Positions 28,220-41,700 of a DNA stretch of 64,000 nt are shown in pieces. This DNA comes from Nymphaea colorata (taxonomy: Eukaryota > Streptophyta > Magnoliopsida > Nymphaeales > Nymphaeaceae): NCBI RefSeq assembly GCF_008831285.2, contig NC_045149.1:15092578-15156577 (forward strand), in the 5' to 3' direction. Every line of letters begins with the position of its first letter. The stretch's first letter is position 1. The notes beneath the pieces are model-generated. The model was not told where the DNA came from, ran no database searches, and saw only the letters and a list, made by a program, of their open reading frames with translations. Both the position numbers and the translations under genes were made by a program.

Positions 28220-31200
28220 ATGGAATTTACAGATGCTTACAAACAAACCGGCCCCTGTTGCTTCTCCCCCGATTCGCGCTTCCTCGCCATAGCCGTCGAC
28301 TATCGGCTAGTCATCAGAGATATTGTCTCTCTCAAGGTACGCTTTGATCTTCTTGTTTTTGTGCAAATGCACGACTACCCAGTTCACTGTCCTAGCATTT
28401 TAGCAGCTGGAGTCTTAAGGCTTGATGACAGATCAAAGTGTTTAATTTTCTTTCCTTTTTCTTATCTATACGCCCTGCTAACGAAGTGATATTGTTTCGA
28501 TTTGATGGTTTTACAGTTTGCCCTGAATGCTTTTAACTCTTAAGAAAATTTTACTGATTGTTGGTTCTAGAGTGAGTGAAGTGGTCGTCAATGCGATAGA
28601 TTTTGGAAGCAGTGGAAGATGAGAAACATAGGAACCGACATGTTGTAGGTACCCAAGTTGCTTTTTACACTGCTTTACTTTTTGTTGTTATATTCATCTT
28701 TTGGTTTGACCATTATGCGTCAAAATAAAGTATGATTCGCATTTAAATGAGAAATCAGAGACCAGTATCCATCTTCTAACAGAACACCGAGGCTTGCGTC
28801 ATTTCTGTCTCAATATGGAAGATTTAGATAGGAATAGATGCTAATCAGCTACCATTAGATGACATAAAGGTTCACAATACTGTCACATTATGGTTTATCT
28901 GGGTAGAAATAGAAGCTTCATCAGGACAAAGAGGAACGGCCCTTCAGCATGGAAAGGTTTCTTAGAATATGGGCTAAAAGATTCTATTAATTGGGACGCC
29001 ACAATAGGCTATACGAAAAGAAAATCTCATTGAGACACGTAAAACCTCTGTGGTGGCTACTATGATGCACGAGCCAATATAAACAGGAGAAGGAAAATGG
29101 AAAAAAAAAAATATGTGAAGACCAAGAATAGGTGATGATGCAACATAACAGAGAAACACGTAACTTCAATGAAATTGAGATAAACAGAGACCTTGATGCA
29201 GTTGCCTGGTTGTCTACTTTATGATCCCTGGTGACGTACGCAAGTTCAATATTTCTTTGCTATAAATTTAGACTGAACGGGCCTTTGAGTGCTTCATATC
29301 TCAGGTTTAGTACGGCATGATTGACACGACCTCCTCTAAACAAGTGAATCTCAAGACCAAGGGTCCAACCATTGAGATGATCTAATATCCTCAGTCAGCT
29401 AAATACATTTACAGATCCTCAAAGTTTGATCTCCAGTCAAGCTACAGCAAGGACTTACACATTGCCTAACTATTTTGTTCTGCATATGGTCTAGAGTTGC
29501 TGGCCATGATCTATGATTCAAAGGTTTCATTCTTCTCTTAGGAGACAAAATTTTAGTGTAGAGGTGCATAATAATTGTTTTTTGTTCTTGCGATTGCCAT
29601 ATCTCCTTGTGATTTTGTTGTGCCTGTAAAGAATCTCTATATGAAGAATTGTCTATGTGATTGCTGTATCTCTCTCTACTTTTCATGATAGACTGTTCGC
29701 ATCCACCTTTTTTCAACCTTTCATATCCCTGCTTACTGCTTTCTATAGAAGCTTGCTATTGTTGTTTTAATGTTTTCACTTTTCTACTGTGCTGAATCTT
29801 TCAGAAAGTAATATAGCTACGTTCCTTTTTGCTTTAAGGAAGGCACTTTTTTTTTAGATGCCAACTGTTGTCTGCCATTGAAAAATTGCAACAAGTGGAT
29901 CTACTTTGTTGCAGGTTGTACAACTGTATTCATGCGTGGACAAGATAAGCTACATCGAATGGGCTCTCGACTCAGAATACATTCTTTGTGGTCTTTACAA
30001 GAGGCCAATGGTCCAGGCATGGTCATTGACACAACCTGAATGGACATGCAAAATAGACGAAGGCTCTGCTGGTATTGCTTACGCAAGGTGGAGCCCAGAT
30101 AGTCGGCATATTCTAACTACATCTGATTTTCAGTTGCGACTTACTGTCTGGTCATTGGTGAATACAGCTTGTGTCCATGTGCAGTGGCCGAAACATGCTT
30201 CAAAAGGAGTGTCATTTACCCAGGATGGCAAGTTTGCTGTGATATGCACACGGCAAGATTGCAAGGATTACATAAATCTGCTGTCTTGTCACACATGGGA
30301 GATAATGGGAGTTTTTTCTATTGACACGCTGGACCTAGCGGATATTGAATGGTCACCTGATGATAGTGCAATTGTGGTATGGGACTGCCCTCTGGAATAC
30401 AAGGTACACTGATCAACTATCTTTTTCATACTAGCATGCGCAGTGGAGGGGTTAACTTATACCCTTAGTATTTTATTGCAGGATTTATAGTTTGTCTTAT
30501 TCTATGATCCTCTTAATTTGACAGAGTTCTCTGGATTTTTCTTTTTCTCCAGGTGCTTGTTTATTCTCCAGATGGGAGGTGCTTGTTTAAATACCAAGCG
30601 TATGAAAGTGCATTGGGTGTAAAAACTGTTGCCTGGTCACCATGTGGTCAGTTCCTAGCAATTGGTAGTTATGATCAGATGTTAAGGACATTGAATCACC
30701 TGACATGGAAAATCTTTGCTGAATTTGTGCATGTTCCCACAGTTCGAGGTTCTTGTAATGCTGCAGTCTTCAAGGTTGAGGTTCTAAACATGGCTTTGTG
30801 CTTTGCACGAGTTAGCACAATTAAACCTTAATATTGTGTATTTGTTTGTTCAGGAGGTTGACGAACCTTGGAACCTGGATATGTCAGAACTCTCTCTCGA
30901 GGATGAATTTCGTCATAATATTTCAGGCAATTGTGCTGGTAACTTCTCTTTCCTTCACATGTACAAACACATGCATTTTTCACAATGTTTTCTGTGGCTT
31001 ATGTCTCAATTTTTGAAACAGAAATTGTGTTATCCTGCAACAAAATACAATCTTGTACACATAACCTGACGCCTATTGCAGCTTTAATGTTTTATTATTG
31101 TTTCCTTTTGATGGGAAAAGACATGCAGCATTTGCTTCTTCCAACACTCAATTAAGCAGATTTTGACATATTCAGATTCCATATAATATTGACATGGGCT

Positions 31201-33144
31201 GCAGTGATCCTTTTAATATTTTTAACTAAAATTTTCATATTTTCCTGTTATAATTGCCATCAAGTTGGCTAACTAATGATCTTTTATGCTGTTGATATCT
31301 TTTATAACTCTGCAGATGACAAACAGATCTCGATCTTCATATAAAATAAAAATCACTTAAGAAGCTGTATCTTCTAAATTTTAATAGCTATGCCAAAAGA
31401 AAGCCTTTAGAAGCATTCAACAGATATCATTTTGGAGAACTTCATTGTAGGGCGTCTAACATTAGTTGATGTGCATCTGTAAATTTGTATTTCTGAGTAA
31501 CAAGTAATTTTCTTCTTTTCCTGGTATTTAGAGGTTACTCCTGAAAGCCACTTCCGAGTTAGATACAAAGTGATGGAGCTTCCGATTACTTTACCTTACC
31601 AAAAGCCACCACCAGACAAACCAAATCCAAAGCAAGGTGTTGGTAAGTCACTGAATATCCTGTAGCTAGCATGTGGTCACGATGCATGATTTTTTGAACA
31701 TCATCTTCAGGTTTGAAACAGAATAATCTAATACCAAACTAAATTGGTAAAGATAATATCAACTCTCATAATCTAGCCAGTAAAGGCTCATGGGAATCCG
31801 TGGATGATACTCAATGCTTTTAAACATCCCAGCGATTAAGTTTGTGCTAAGTCTTCTGAAATTCTTTTCAGGAGCAAGTATGAGTCTCTTAAACCAATTT
31901 CTTTCTACAGGCATTAATAGAACATTTGCAAAAATATGTCATCCTTTTAAGTTGAAAAATCATCTGGTTTTGTACCTGTTGCATCAGCCGTTTCTCTGCT
32001 TTTTGTCAGATTCCTCATCAACGCTGGTTTATACTTTATCTTTCTCTTTCGATATGATGATGCTCTGCATATGTTTGATATTTTTTTCTCTACTCCTTCC
32101 TGCTAATAAATGATGTCTGAGTTGGACAAATCTTTGTGCAGATTTTTGGCTTGCTCATCAACTGAAGTTAGTTTGCCATGTTCTCTAATTTGAAATCAGT
32201 CTCATGGTTCACTACATGATTCAGTAATACAACTCTGAACAATCATGCTGGTTTCTTTGGTTCTATATTTAGGTGCCCTTTTTGTCCTGCATTTGTGGCT
32301 TCTGGTTAATTGTTTTCTTGTTTTGCTCCTTCTCACCTAAAGGTTAAGTTAAACAATTCTAACTGTTAAAATTATGTTTCTGTCGTGCTCTTAACTTGTG
32401 GCAAGATGAATCTCCATCTTTTTTCTTTTTTAAAAATTCCCTGAGAGATCCTTTTTTATTTCTTTTAAATGCAGTGGCATACCTATGAGACCTAGAAACG
32501 ACATATTTGAGCATGTGGATATGCTTATACGTGCATATCCTGTGCATGTGCATTGCCTGATTACTATGTTCCAACATGTGAAATCTTCTTGATTGGTGTT
32601 CCTTTTGTGCATTTCTGTCGTAGATGTGTGGTCAGTTTCGTGTTTGTTGACATCTGAGTTTTGCTTCCCACCTTTTTTACTTTATTTAAATGCTCTCAGA
32701 CTGCTGTATTCTTTTTGTTGATCATCCTTGTGCTCCCTCTCTCTTCCTCTCGAGTTATGACAGTTTCTTATTTCAGGCCTTCTGTCATGGAGTAAAGATA
32801 GTCAGTATCTATTCACTCGTAATGACAGCATGCCAACTATTCTTTGGATATGGGACATACACCATCTTGAGCTTTCTGCTATTTTGATACAAAAAGAGCC
32901 AATCAAGGCAGCAGCTTGGGATCCTTCACGTTCTCGCCTGGTTTTGTGTACTGGAAGCTCGCACTTGTATATATGGACACCATCTGGTGCATGTTGCGTA
33001 AATATTCCACTGCCACAGTTTATGATCAATGACCTGAAATGGAATGCAGATGGTAGCTGCCTTCTCCTCAAGGATCGTGAGTCATTTTGCTGTGCTGCAG
33101 TTCCCATGCTGCCAGAGTCTGATGAGGAGAGCTCAGAGGGATGA
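28220..33144 (+). CDS. WRAP73: WD-repeat protein WRAP73 (WDR8) homologue
   Basis: Six coding exons: 28220-28336, 29915-30403, 30553-30774, 30854-30938, 31532-31642, 32777-33144 (stop TGA), all with GT-AG borders and matching phases, total 463 residues against about 460 in human WRAP73. It starts MEFTDAYKQTGPCCFSPDSR. WD-type blade strands are seen as YIEWALDSEYIL, ARWSPDSRHILTTSDFQLRLTVW, IEWSPDDSAIVVWD, VAWSPCGQFLAIGSYDQMLR and ILWIWDIHHLEL. The C-terminus is acidic (PESDEESSEG). Family knowledge: WDR8 pairs with Msd1/SSX2IP at microtubule nucleation sites and, in plants, acts at cortical gamma-tubulin sites. The role here is inferred from orthology. Intron 1 is long (1.6 kb); intron 5 (1.1 kb) has nothing recognisable. 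Confidence 0.93.
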
Positions 33145-35754
33145 CAGTTCTCTGTCCCTTGTGGCAAGAAACTCTTTGCCATGTGACCAAACTTGGGAAC
33201 ACGTTTTACGGGACAAAGCTTGTAATGCTCATACTACTTGTAGCTGTCAATCAAGGAACACAATTAAATGCTTTGTTTCTCTGCAATCATTTCTGTTACT
33301 ACTAATTGCAAGAAGAAACATGAACACAAATTTATATGCTTAGATTGGCCCAGTTAATGTCTGTTAAAAGTGCCCATGCATGGACACTATGTTTGTGCCT
33401 CTGCCACAATGTATGGTGGTTAGTTTCCTTCGTTCTCTGAATAGTTTTACCTATCGCCCTCAAAATGCGAAGAAAATAAAAAGATTCGTGAGCTTGTAGA
33501 CTCTTCGCTGAAGCTATGCTCGAAATTTGAAGCCCAGACTTGACTTTAGCTTAGGACAGGGCCTATAATTTTCAAGCTGATCTGAAACGTCCTCTGCCCT
33601 CTTTTATCCAGCTTATGAGCAGGCCCGCAAAATAAGGCCATACAAACCTGTCTAGAGCCACTCCATTAATGGTGCACTGATGAGATAATTTCCTTCAGCA
33701 TTTCCGTTTTTACATGAAAAGTATTAAAAGAAAATAAATAACAGGTTACAAAGACAATTGCTTTTTCCACCTTAAAAGAGACAATAGCCTGGAAACAACA
33801 AACATCTCATGCCTGAAAATGCATACATGGAAATTCAAATGAGTATTTTAGTTTTTTTCTTTGTTCATGTCCAACTTACAGTCAGTTGCGACATCCATCA
33901 TAACTCTATATAGCATTTTTGACAAATTCATCTTACCTCCAACTTGTCTGTTCCAGATTGGTTGTCGAAGTTTCCTAGCATAACTCATTTTATCGTTTAA
34001 TCAGATGATAACAAATACCCTTGAGAAGAGCATGTGATGAATTTGCTCGGGTGGAAGTTAATCAACCCGGCTGACACTGCAATTCTAGGAAGCTGCTCAG
34101 TCGGGCTAAACTAATGAAATAATGAGTGTGTCAATTTGTCCACCAATTACTGATGAGTATGAGAACAACACTAATTTGCTCAAACGTGGTGTTTGATGCA
34201 AAAAATAAGCCTGTAGTTCTACTCACAATGAACATGTCGCTTTACAAATAATGAACAACGAGGGACCAAATCATGATGCAATCAAACTGAAGAACTGGGT
34301 GAGCGCACGCCTACCCCGCTCAAAAAAACTTGGAACTGAACGGATCGGGGCAGGGTCGGCAGTCTCCTATGCATTATGCTCCCTTTTTTTTCTTAATTGT
34401 TCATTTTGCTCTAACTTTACATTTTTCCTTGTTTAAATTATGGTTTAATCGTATTTTATATTGACAATGTAGACCATGGAAGTATGAGTAGTTTGTGTAT
34501 GGTTTGAGGGCCTTCTTATTCTCTCTCTTTTCCTTTTGCTAACAAATTCAATTCTGATCCAATTCCGCATTTATTAACTAATCCGAATCATTTTAATGCA
34601 TTTAACTGATTTAAATGTCACCCGTTTACACCTCCAAAATGGAAAATAGACAGTAAATAAAGGCAAAGTACCAAGATGGTCTGCACTCTTCTCAGTGTCC
34701 TTAAGGTCAAAACCAGGTTGAAACCACAAGGACCCTCTTGCCAAGCATCAACATCTGTATCCTACCTTCGAACAGCAGCCCAAAATAGTAAAAACTGGAA
34801 ATAATTTGCTAATATAAATCACTACCTTGGCATGCTTAAATCACAAATGACACGCATAAAACTTTAGATATCTCTTATATATGATGGTTTCTACCATCCT
34901 TTTCATCGGAATTGACCCCGTTCTCCTCTTGCTCCTGACTCCTGAGAAAATATTTGAGGAACGGAGCTCCCAAAATCCTCCCCACCTCCTTCAGAGGGTT
35001 AAAGGTTCATCCAACGTTTAGAATTCTGATCATTAATTTGGCGAAATAGCAGGGAAAGGGGGTGGAGGTCGATTTCTGGAGGGTTTGCTAGAGTTCCATC
35101 CCAACCATTCGCTCCCCTTTTCCTCATTTCTTCTTAGCGCAGCGTTTTGGTTCTTTTGGTCCTTTATAATCCGAAGAAAGCTTTGCCGCTTCACTAAGAT
35201 GCTGTGCATGAGAATTGTAGCCCCAGGTATGGTCCGTATGGATTTGGACGCGCGTTTTGGCATTTTAATTTATTTTTGCTTATGTTGTTAGTATAGAAAT
35301 CAAAGAAGAAACGGATGTTTAGTCTTTGAAATTCGTAAAACATGGGCAGTTTTGCTGTTTTTCTTGTTAAGATACATTTGACGATTCTGTGTTTGATTGA
35401 GAATTTTCGTTTCTTTTTTTGTTCGTTTTCCTAGCAACAGGCAAGAACCAAGTCGGTGCATGGGTTGTTTTCGAGTAAGTGTAGCATAATTAACTCTAGT
35501 TGATGCGGAATCTGTGAACATTTTCGTTTCTCCGTGTGATGGAGGCTGCCAATTGAGTTGGTTCTTTTGGAAAATTGCGTGCTTCAGTGTCCCGTAAGCT
35601 TAAAACTAGCTAATGTCTGTTGTTTATTATTTCATTATCTAGCCGATGACAAGTCAAAAGATGGGAGTTTAGCCTTTTCGTATTATCAGGTTTTCTGCTG
35701 ATTGGTTAGGTTTGTATAAAGAATTGTTAAGAGAGGTCCAGAATTGTGTCGCCA
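33145..35754. other. Intergenic: WRAP73 3' side and ARABIDILLO 5' leader
   Basis: No gene seen between 33145 and about 35000. Around 35040-35225 the sequence is T/C-rich and ends CCCCAG|GTATGG, a plausible 5' UTR exon with an intron reaching to about 35690 (TATTATCAG). This would be a leader intron of ARABIDILLO; it is inference only. The upstream in-frame GTG at 35746 is not the start. Confidence 0.4.
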
Positions 35755-38700
35755 ATGAGCAGGAGAGTACGGCGAAAACCTGTTATAGTTGAGGAGAAAG
35801 AAAAGATTGTAGTCCAGGGTTCTTGTGTCAATGGGGTTTGTGAGGAAACTCCTCGCTCGGATACCAATTCAATGAATGTTGACTGGACGGGCTTACCGGA
35901 TGATACAGTTATTCAGGTGTTGTCTTGCTTGAATTACAGGGACAGAGCAAGCCTTTCTTCTACCTGTAAGACATTTAGGGTGCTCGGATCTTCCCCATGT
36001 TTGTGGACTTCATTGGATTTGCGTGCACATAAATGTGATGTTGAAACTGCAGCTTCACTTGCCAGTCGGTGCAGCAATCTGCAGAGGCTGAGGTTTCGTG
36101 GGTCAGAGGCAGCCAATGCAGTGATATGTCTCCAGGCAAGAGGTCTACGAGAGATAAGTTGTGATTTTTGTAGGGACATTAGTGATGCAACTCTGTCGGT
36201 AATGGCTGCCCGACATGAAGCTCTTGAGGCTCTTCAGATTGGTCCTGACTTCTGTGATAAGATCACCAGTGATGCAATTCAAAAAGTTGCTATGTGCTGT
36301 CCTAACTTGAAGAGGTTGCGTTTATCTGGAGTAAGGGATATTGATGGAGAAGCAATTCGCTCTTTGGTGAGAAACTGTAAGCAGCTTGTTGAGATTGGGT
36401 TTATGGATTGCTTGAGGGTGGATGGGTCAGCTCTTGGAGATGCTGCCTCAGTTAGGTTTCTCTCTCTTTCGGGGTTAAGGCACATAAATTGGAGTTTAGC
36501 TTCTCAACTTTGGAGCAAGTTGCCAAACTTAGTTGGTTTGGATGTTTCTCGAACGGATATTTCCCTTAGTGCTGTATCTAGATTGCTATCTTCTCAGAGT
36601 CTGAAAGTTGTTTGTGCTCTTAATTGCTCAGTTCTTGAAGAAGCTGCTAGTGGTGCAGCATATGACACTAAGTCTAAGGTTCTTCTTACCCTATCTACGT
36701 ACATTTTGAAAGGCCTGTCTTCACTAGTGAGTGGTCTGGTCCAGCCACATAGAGTCCCTCGAACTGATAAGAAAAGCTTATGGAATCAGAGAAACCAAGT
36801 AGCTGGTGCTGGTAATGTAAAAGATGTGATGGACTGGATGGAGTGGGTTCTCTCACATTCTCTTCTTCGGATTGCAGAGAATAATCCTTCTGGCCTTGAT
36901 GGTTTCTGGGTAGGCGAAGGTGCTTTATTGCTGTTGAGCTTAATCGAGAGTTTGCAAGAAGATGTACAGGAGAGAGCTGCAACTGGGCTGGCAACCTTTG
37001 TGGTCATTGATGACGAAAATGCAACTGTGGATCCTAGAAGAGCAGAAGCAGTGATGTCAGGAGGTGGGATTCGACTTCTTCTCAACCTTGCTAGATCTTG
37101 TCGAGAGGGGGTCCAGTCAGAAGCAGCAAAAGTAAGTTGGAATTTTTCTTATAGAGTAGCACAGTTCCTTTTCCAAAGTCAGAACACTATATTTCTTAGT
37201 TGTGATGTGTTTGAACTTTGAAGTTGAATTCTACTGTTCAAAGGTCAAGAAGCCTGTCTGATGCCTACATTTGGGGCTGCTTCTCCTGTGTAACTCTGGA
37301 GGATTTGAATGTGCAGGCCATAGCAAACCTGTCCGTGAATGCGGAAGTTGCCAAAGCTGTCGCTATGGAAGGCGGAATCAGTATCCTTGCTTCCCTTGCT
37401 AGGTCTCCAAACAGACTGGTTGCTGAAGAGGCGGCTGGAGGACTTTGGAATCTTTCTGTTGGAGAGGAGCACAAGGTTGGTCATTAATAGGCTACATCAC
37501 AAAGTTCACAATGTTCCGTGTTGATTATATGTGTCTCATCATAAGTAAACTCAATTGCGGATGTACTCTTATGCTTTGGTCTCTCAGGCAGCGATTGCTG
37601 AAGCAGGCGGTGTAAAAGCACTGGTAGATCTCATATTCAAATGGCCTTCTGGTGGCGATGGAGTCCTTGTGTGTAGATGTGATTTACATTGATCTCACAG
37701 TTTTAGTGCATTGTGTTGGTTATCATATTTTTGATCTGCTTGTTTATAAAATAGGAGCGTGCTGCTGGTGCACTTGCAAATTTGGCAGCTGATGACAAGT
37801 GTAGCATGGAAGTTGCTCTGGCTGGTGGCGTCCATGCTCTGGTGATGCTTGCACGATCTTGCAAATCTGAAGGGGTGCAAGAACAGGTAAGATGAAAATT
37901 TTTAGCATACATGATTATATACACTTTTGTTAGATCATGCTAGCATTGTTGCCATGGCATTTAGTTTTGCTTACTACTATACTGTAATCACTGAAGAAAC
38001 ATAGCTTGGTTACATTCCTTGTTCCCTATCTGGCAAGGTGTCTTCGTTTTGGTAGATAGGCAAACTGGGTTAGGCAGAATGCTATTGGATTGCGCCAAAA
38101 GAGTTATTGAATTGACCTTGTTTGAATCGAAGGTCTTGAAATTCAACTTACCCATGTGGGTGGAGTTATTGTTGGCATCTTGACAGGCTTTGATTAGAGT
38201 GTTGCCTATGAGCGAAAGTGAAGTAAGCTAAACAGCAAGGCTTTTAGTCAACTAGGCACCACACTCACTAGTTGCCAGAAACCTATTTCTAGCTGGATTC
38301 TTTGCCATATTCGGCAGGTTCCTTCTATCCAAGGAATAGGTGATGTGGGTGTTATTCATGCCCCAGTGTCACGACCAAAACCCTAATTGAGAAGTGAGTG
38401 CTTTGTGCAATCATGAGCAAAGCCAAAGCTTTGAGAGTGTGCTTTGCCCTAATGCAAAGCTTTCAAGAGGTAAGTGCTTTGACCAACATATATTTGATGC
38501 TTGATATATTGACCTTTTACAGCTAACTGTGCCTCGAAGATGTTTGTTCTTTGTACCTTTTCCCTTTTCCTACCTTTCAATGATTTAAAAGTTATAAGCA
38601 ACTAGCTCGTCAGGCTTCTCCTTGTTCCACACTTGAAGAAGAATATTCTTTAATTTCTTGCTGCTTATCACCTCACAGTATCTTGGTTGCTAGATCTTTT

Positions 38701-41700
38701 TAATCCGTTCATGAGTGATTCACATTCCTAGCGTTGAGGTTATTGGTGGCGAACCCATGCTCTCAGGCTATCCACCATCTGTTCATGGCAAGCCTCACTG
38801 GCCTCATATGGTTATCTTTTCTTTCATACCCTTTCTTTCCATTTATAAGCAAAAAATTGGAGTATACTATTTTTCCTTTCTAGGTTTCATTAGATAAAAA
38901 CATTGTTTTTGTCTCCCTGTGTAGGGAAAGATAATCTTTCAATTGACCTTTTAACATCTTTTAATTTGTCCTTTTAATATCTGATTAGAGTGCAAGCTGG
39001 TCATCTATAATGTATCATCCACTTTTTTTTTGGCCAATCTGAACTGGTTGTTGTCATTTATTATTTGGGCTTGATTTTCAGGCTGCTCGTGCTTTGGCTA
39101 ATCTGGCTGCACATGGGGACAGTAATGGAAATAATGCTGCTGTTGGACAAGAAGCAGGTGCTCTAGAAGCATTAGTGCAGCTCACTTGTTCTCGTCATGA
39201 AGGTGTAAGGTAGTACGTGCAGAGCTTGAAATTAATCCTCTCATATTTATGAATCAGTGGACCTCAAAGTCGCTTCTTTTGGATCCAATCACAGCTTGGA
39301 CACCTTCAAAATTGACCACTTAAAACGTAGATGAATAATAACATGAATAAGTTTTTTATTGTGTATGATCTACTCCTTGGAGTCTTGAAACAACTTAATG
39401 TTTATAAAACTTGAAACTTCTTATTTTGATGTATAGACGTAGAATTTTACCTGGAAAACCATGAAAACTCTTATTTTGCTGCATGAAATCAGCCCTAAAT
39501 TTTTACTTTAAATTTGTAGCCTTCATGACACTTAAGAAATTTATGTAACTTTTAACTTTTTTGTTCACTTTCAATGGTTTGAAGGCTTGACATAAGATGA
39601 CCCTGTCTCATACCATAATGTATGGTACGGATGTGTATTCTGAATTACATCTAGTACAATATAATTGTGCCCTTGAAACTTGTTCTGAAGGTGTATTGAA
39701 AATGGTTGTGAGATTGATATTGTGGAAGCACCCTTCTGATAATGCTTGATTCCTAGTGACTAACATGGATCGTTATGAGAGTTCATGCAAGCAAATTTAG
39801 ACTAATTACACAACAAAGCAAAAATTTTGCTTTCTGACAGAAACTTTCTTTTTTGAGACATAAAAGGAATTGCTACTCTTTTGGATTGCAGTTTTTTGGC
39901 CCTATAGGAATTACTACATCTTTCTTGTTATAGTTCAGAGTCTCAGATGTATATTATTTTCTGTAAGCTATTTCAGAAAGGTTAACTAACCATGAGGAAT
40001 GAAAATTGTCTAATAGTTGGCTTCAGCGTTTACTTTTGATTTTTTATTTCAATTTTCTTATTGTTGATACTTTATTTTTAGTATTGTTTCTTATTGGAGC
40101 TCATATGGTCGCCCTAGGTTTTTATGAGTTATTTGGTATACCCTCATTTATTTCAGATTCTAGGCAAGATGAAATGGTTTACTGATGGTTCATGGTTTTT
40201 CCATAACAGGAAAACATTCTTACTGCTTTTGTTCTTGACAGACAAGAGGCTGCTGGTGCTCTATGGAACTTGTCATTTGATGATAGAAATCGAGAAGCAA
40301 TTGCTGCTGCTGGTGGTGTTGAGGCTTTGGTACGTTCTGCCTTCTTAAGTCAGGATTTCTTCTCTTATTATATCATATCTGTCGCTACCAGCATGTTTCA
40401 TCAGCTTGAGTTTCCTAACCAGATGAAATCATTTGTTTTATTATGATCTTATTTGATTTTGATAAGCATGCAATTTTCTATGCATCTAGAAGGTGAGAAG
40501 ACATGATAGATTTATCAGACTGCTTCCTGATGCAGTCTTGTGGATGGATGTGGATCCAATGGTTCCAATTAGATTCTCAATTGTTTAGTTATTTTCTTAT
40601 TTATGTTATTTTAGTTGGACCCAAATCAAATAAGATCCAGATTGTTGGATCGTGTGTTAGAGGGACCCTCCCTATGTAAGGGTCACATCTTCCCATTGTA
40701 ATTAGTTCTTTGAGTGAGATTAAGGCAGATTTTCCCCTAATTTCAGTTTTCTTTTGCGTCTTCCGTTCTTCAATTTTTGTTCACTTTTCATTGCGTTCTT
40801 CAATTATTGATTATTGAGGCATCAATTTTTCTGGTCTTTGTGGCTGAAATCTTTTCTTTTTGTTATTCTCTTATGCCATGAGTCTATGGATGTCTCTTTT
40901 ACCCAAATCAATTCATGGCAACTAATTCATGTTTTACTCACTTTTGTGTCCATTAATTTTGATGTTGGTTGTTTAGGTTGCTCTGGCACAGACTTGCTCA
41001 AATGGCTCCCAAGGCCTTCAGGAAAGAGCTGCTGGTGCTTTATGGGGACTCTCAGTGTCTGAAGCTAATAGGTCAGTAGTTTTCCACATGAAAGTGGACT
41101 TCCGATTACTGTTATTAAGAAATTCTGTTAAAGTACCTTGGACACTATGATGATCCTCTTTCCTTTTCTCAGCATTGCTATTGGGCGAGAAGGTGGCGTT
41201 GCACCACTTATTGCATTAGCACGTTCTGATGCTGAAGTGAGTTTCATTTTTTATCCACAAGTTTTCATTTGCTAAATTGCTATCCACATTTGTTTAGCTT
41301 TAGTTTGTATTTTGTGCTCCATGTCTATATAATGTTTTTCCCTCCTTTGTGGTTGACCTTTACCCTCTAATTTGACTTTTTTTTTTTTATACTTTTGACT
41401 TCAGGATGTCCATGAGACTGCTGCAGGTGCCCTTTGGAATCTTGCTTTCAATCCTGGAAATGCTCTTAGGATAGTAGAGGAAGGGGGTGTACCAGCTCTT
41501 GTACATCTGTGCTCCTCAGTTTCAAAAATGGCCCGCTTTATGTCTGCACTTGCCCTAGCTTACATGTTTGATGGAAGGTAAATTTTTTTATGGTTATTTA
41601 CAGTATGGTCAAATTTGTCAAATTGCTAACCTTTGTGGTCTTCTTCATATAGTTGGTCATAGTAGCACAAGCTTTTGACTCCTTGCGTCTCCATGGTTCA

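Noticed and set aside
35746-35754. GTG at 35746 as start of ARABIDILLO
   Set aside because: Family proteins begin MSRRVRR, which matches the ATG at 35755. A plant nuclear gene would not be expected to start at GTG.
36695-37085. Antisense frames over ARABIDILLO exon 1
   Set aside because: Shadows of a long coding exon with no independent support.
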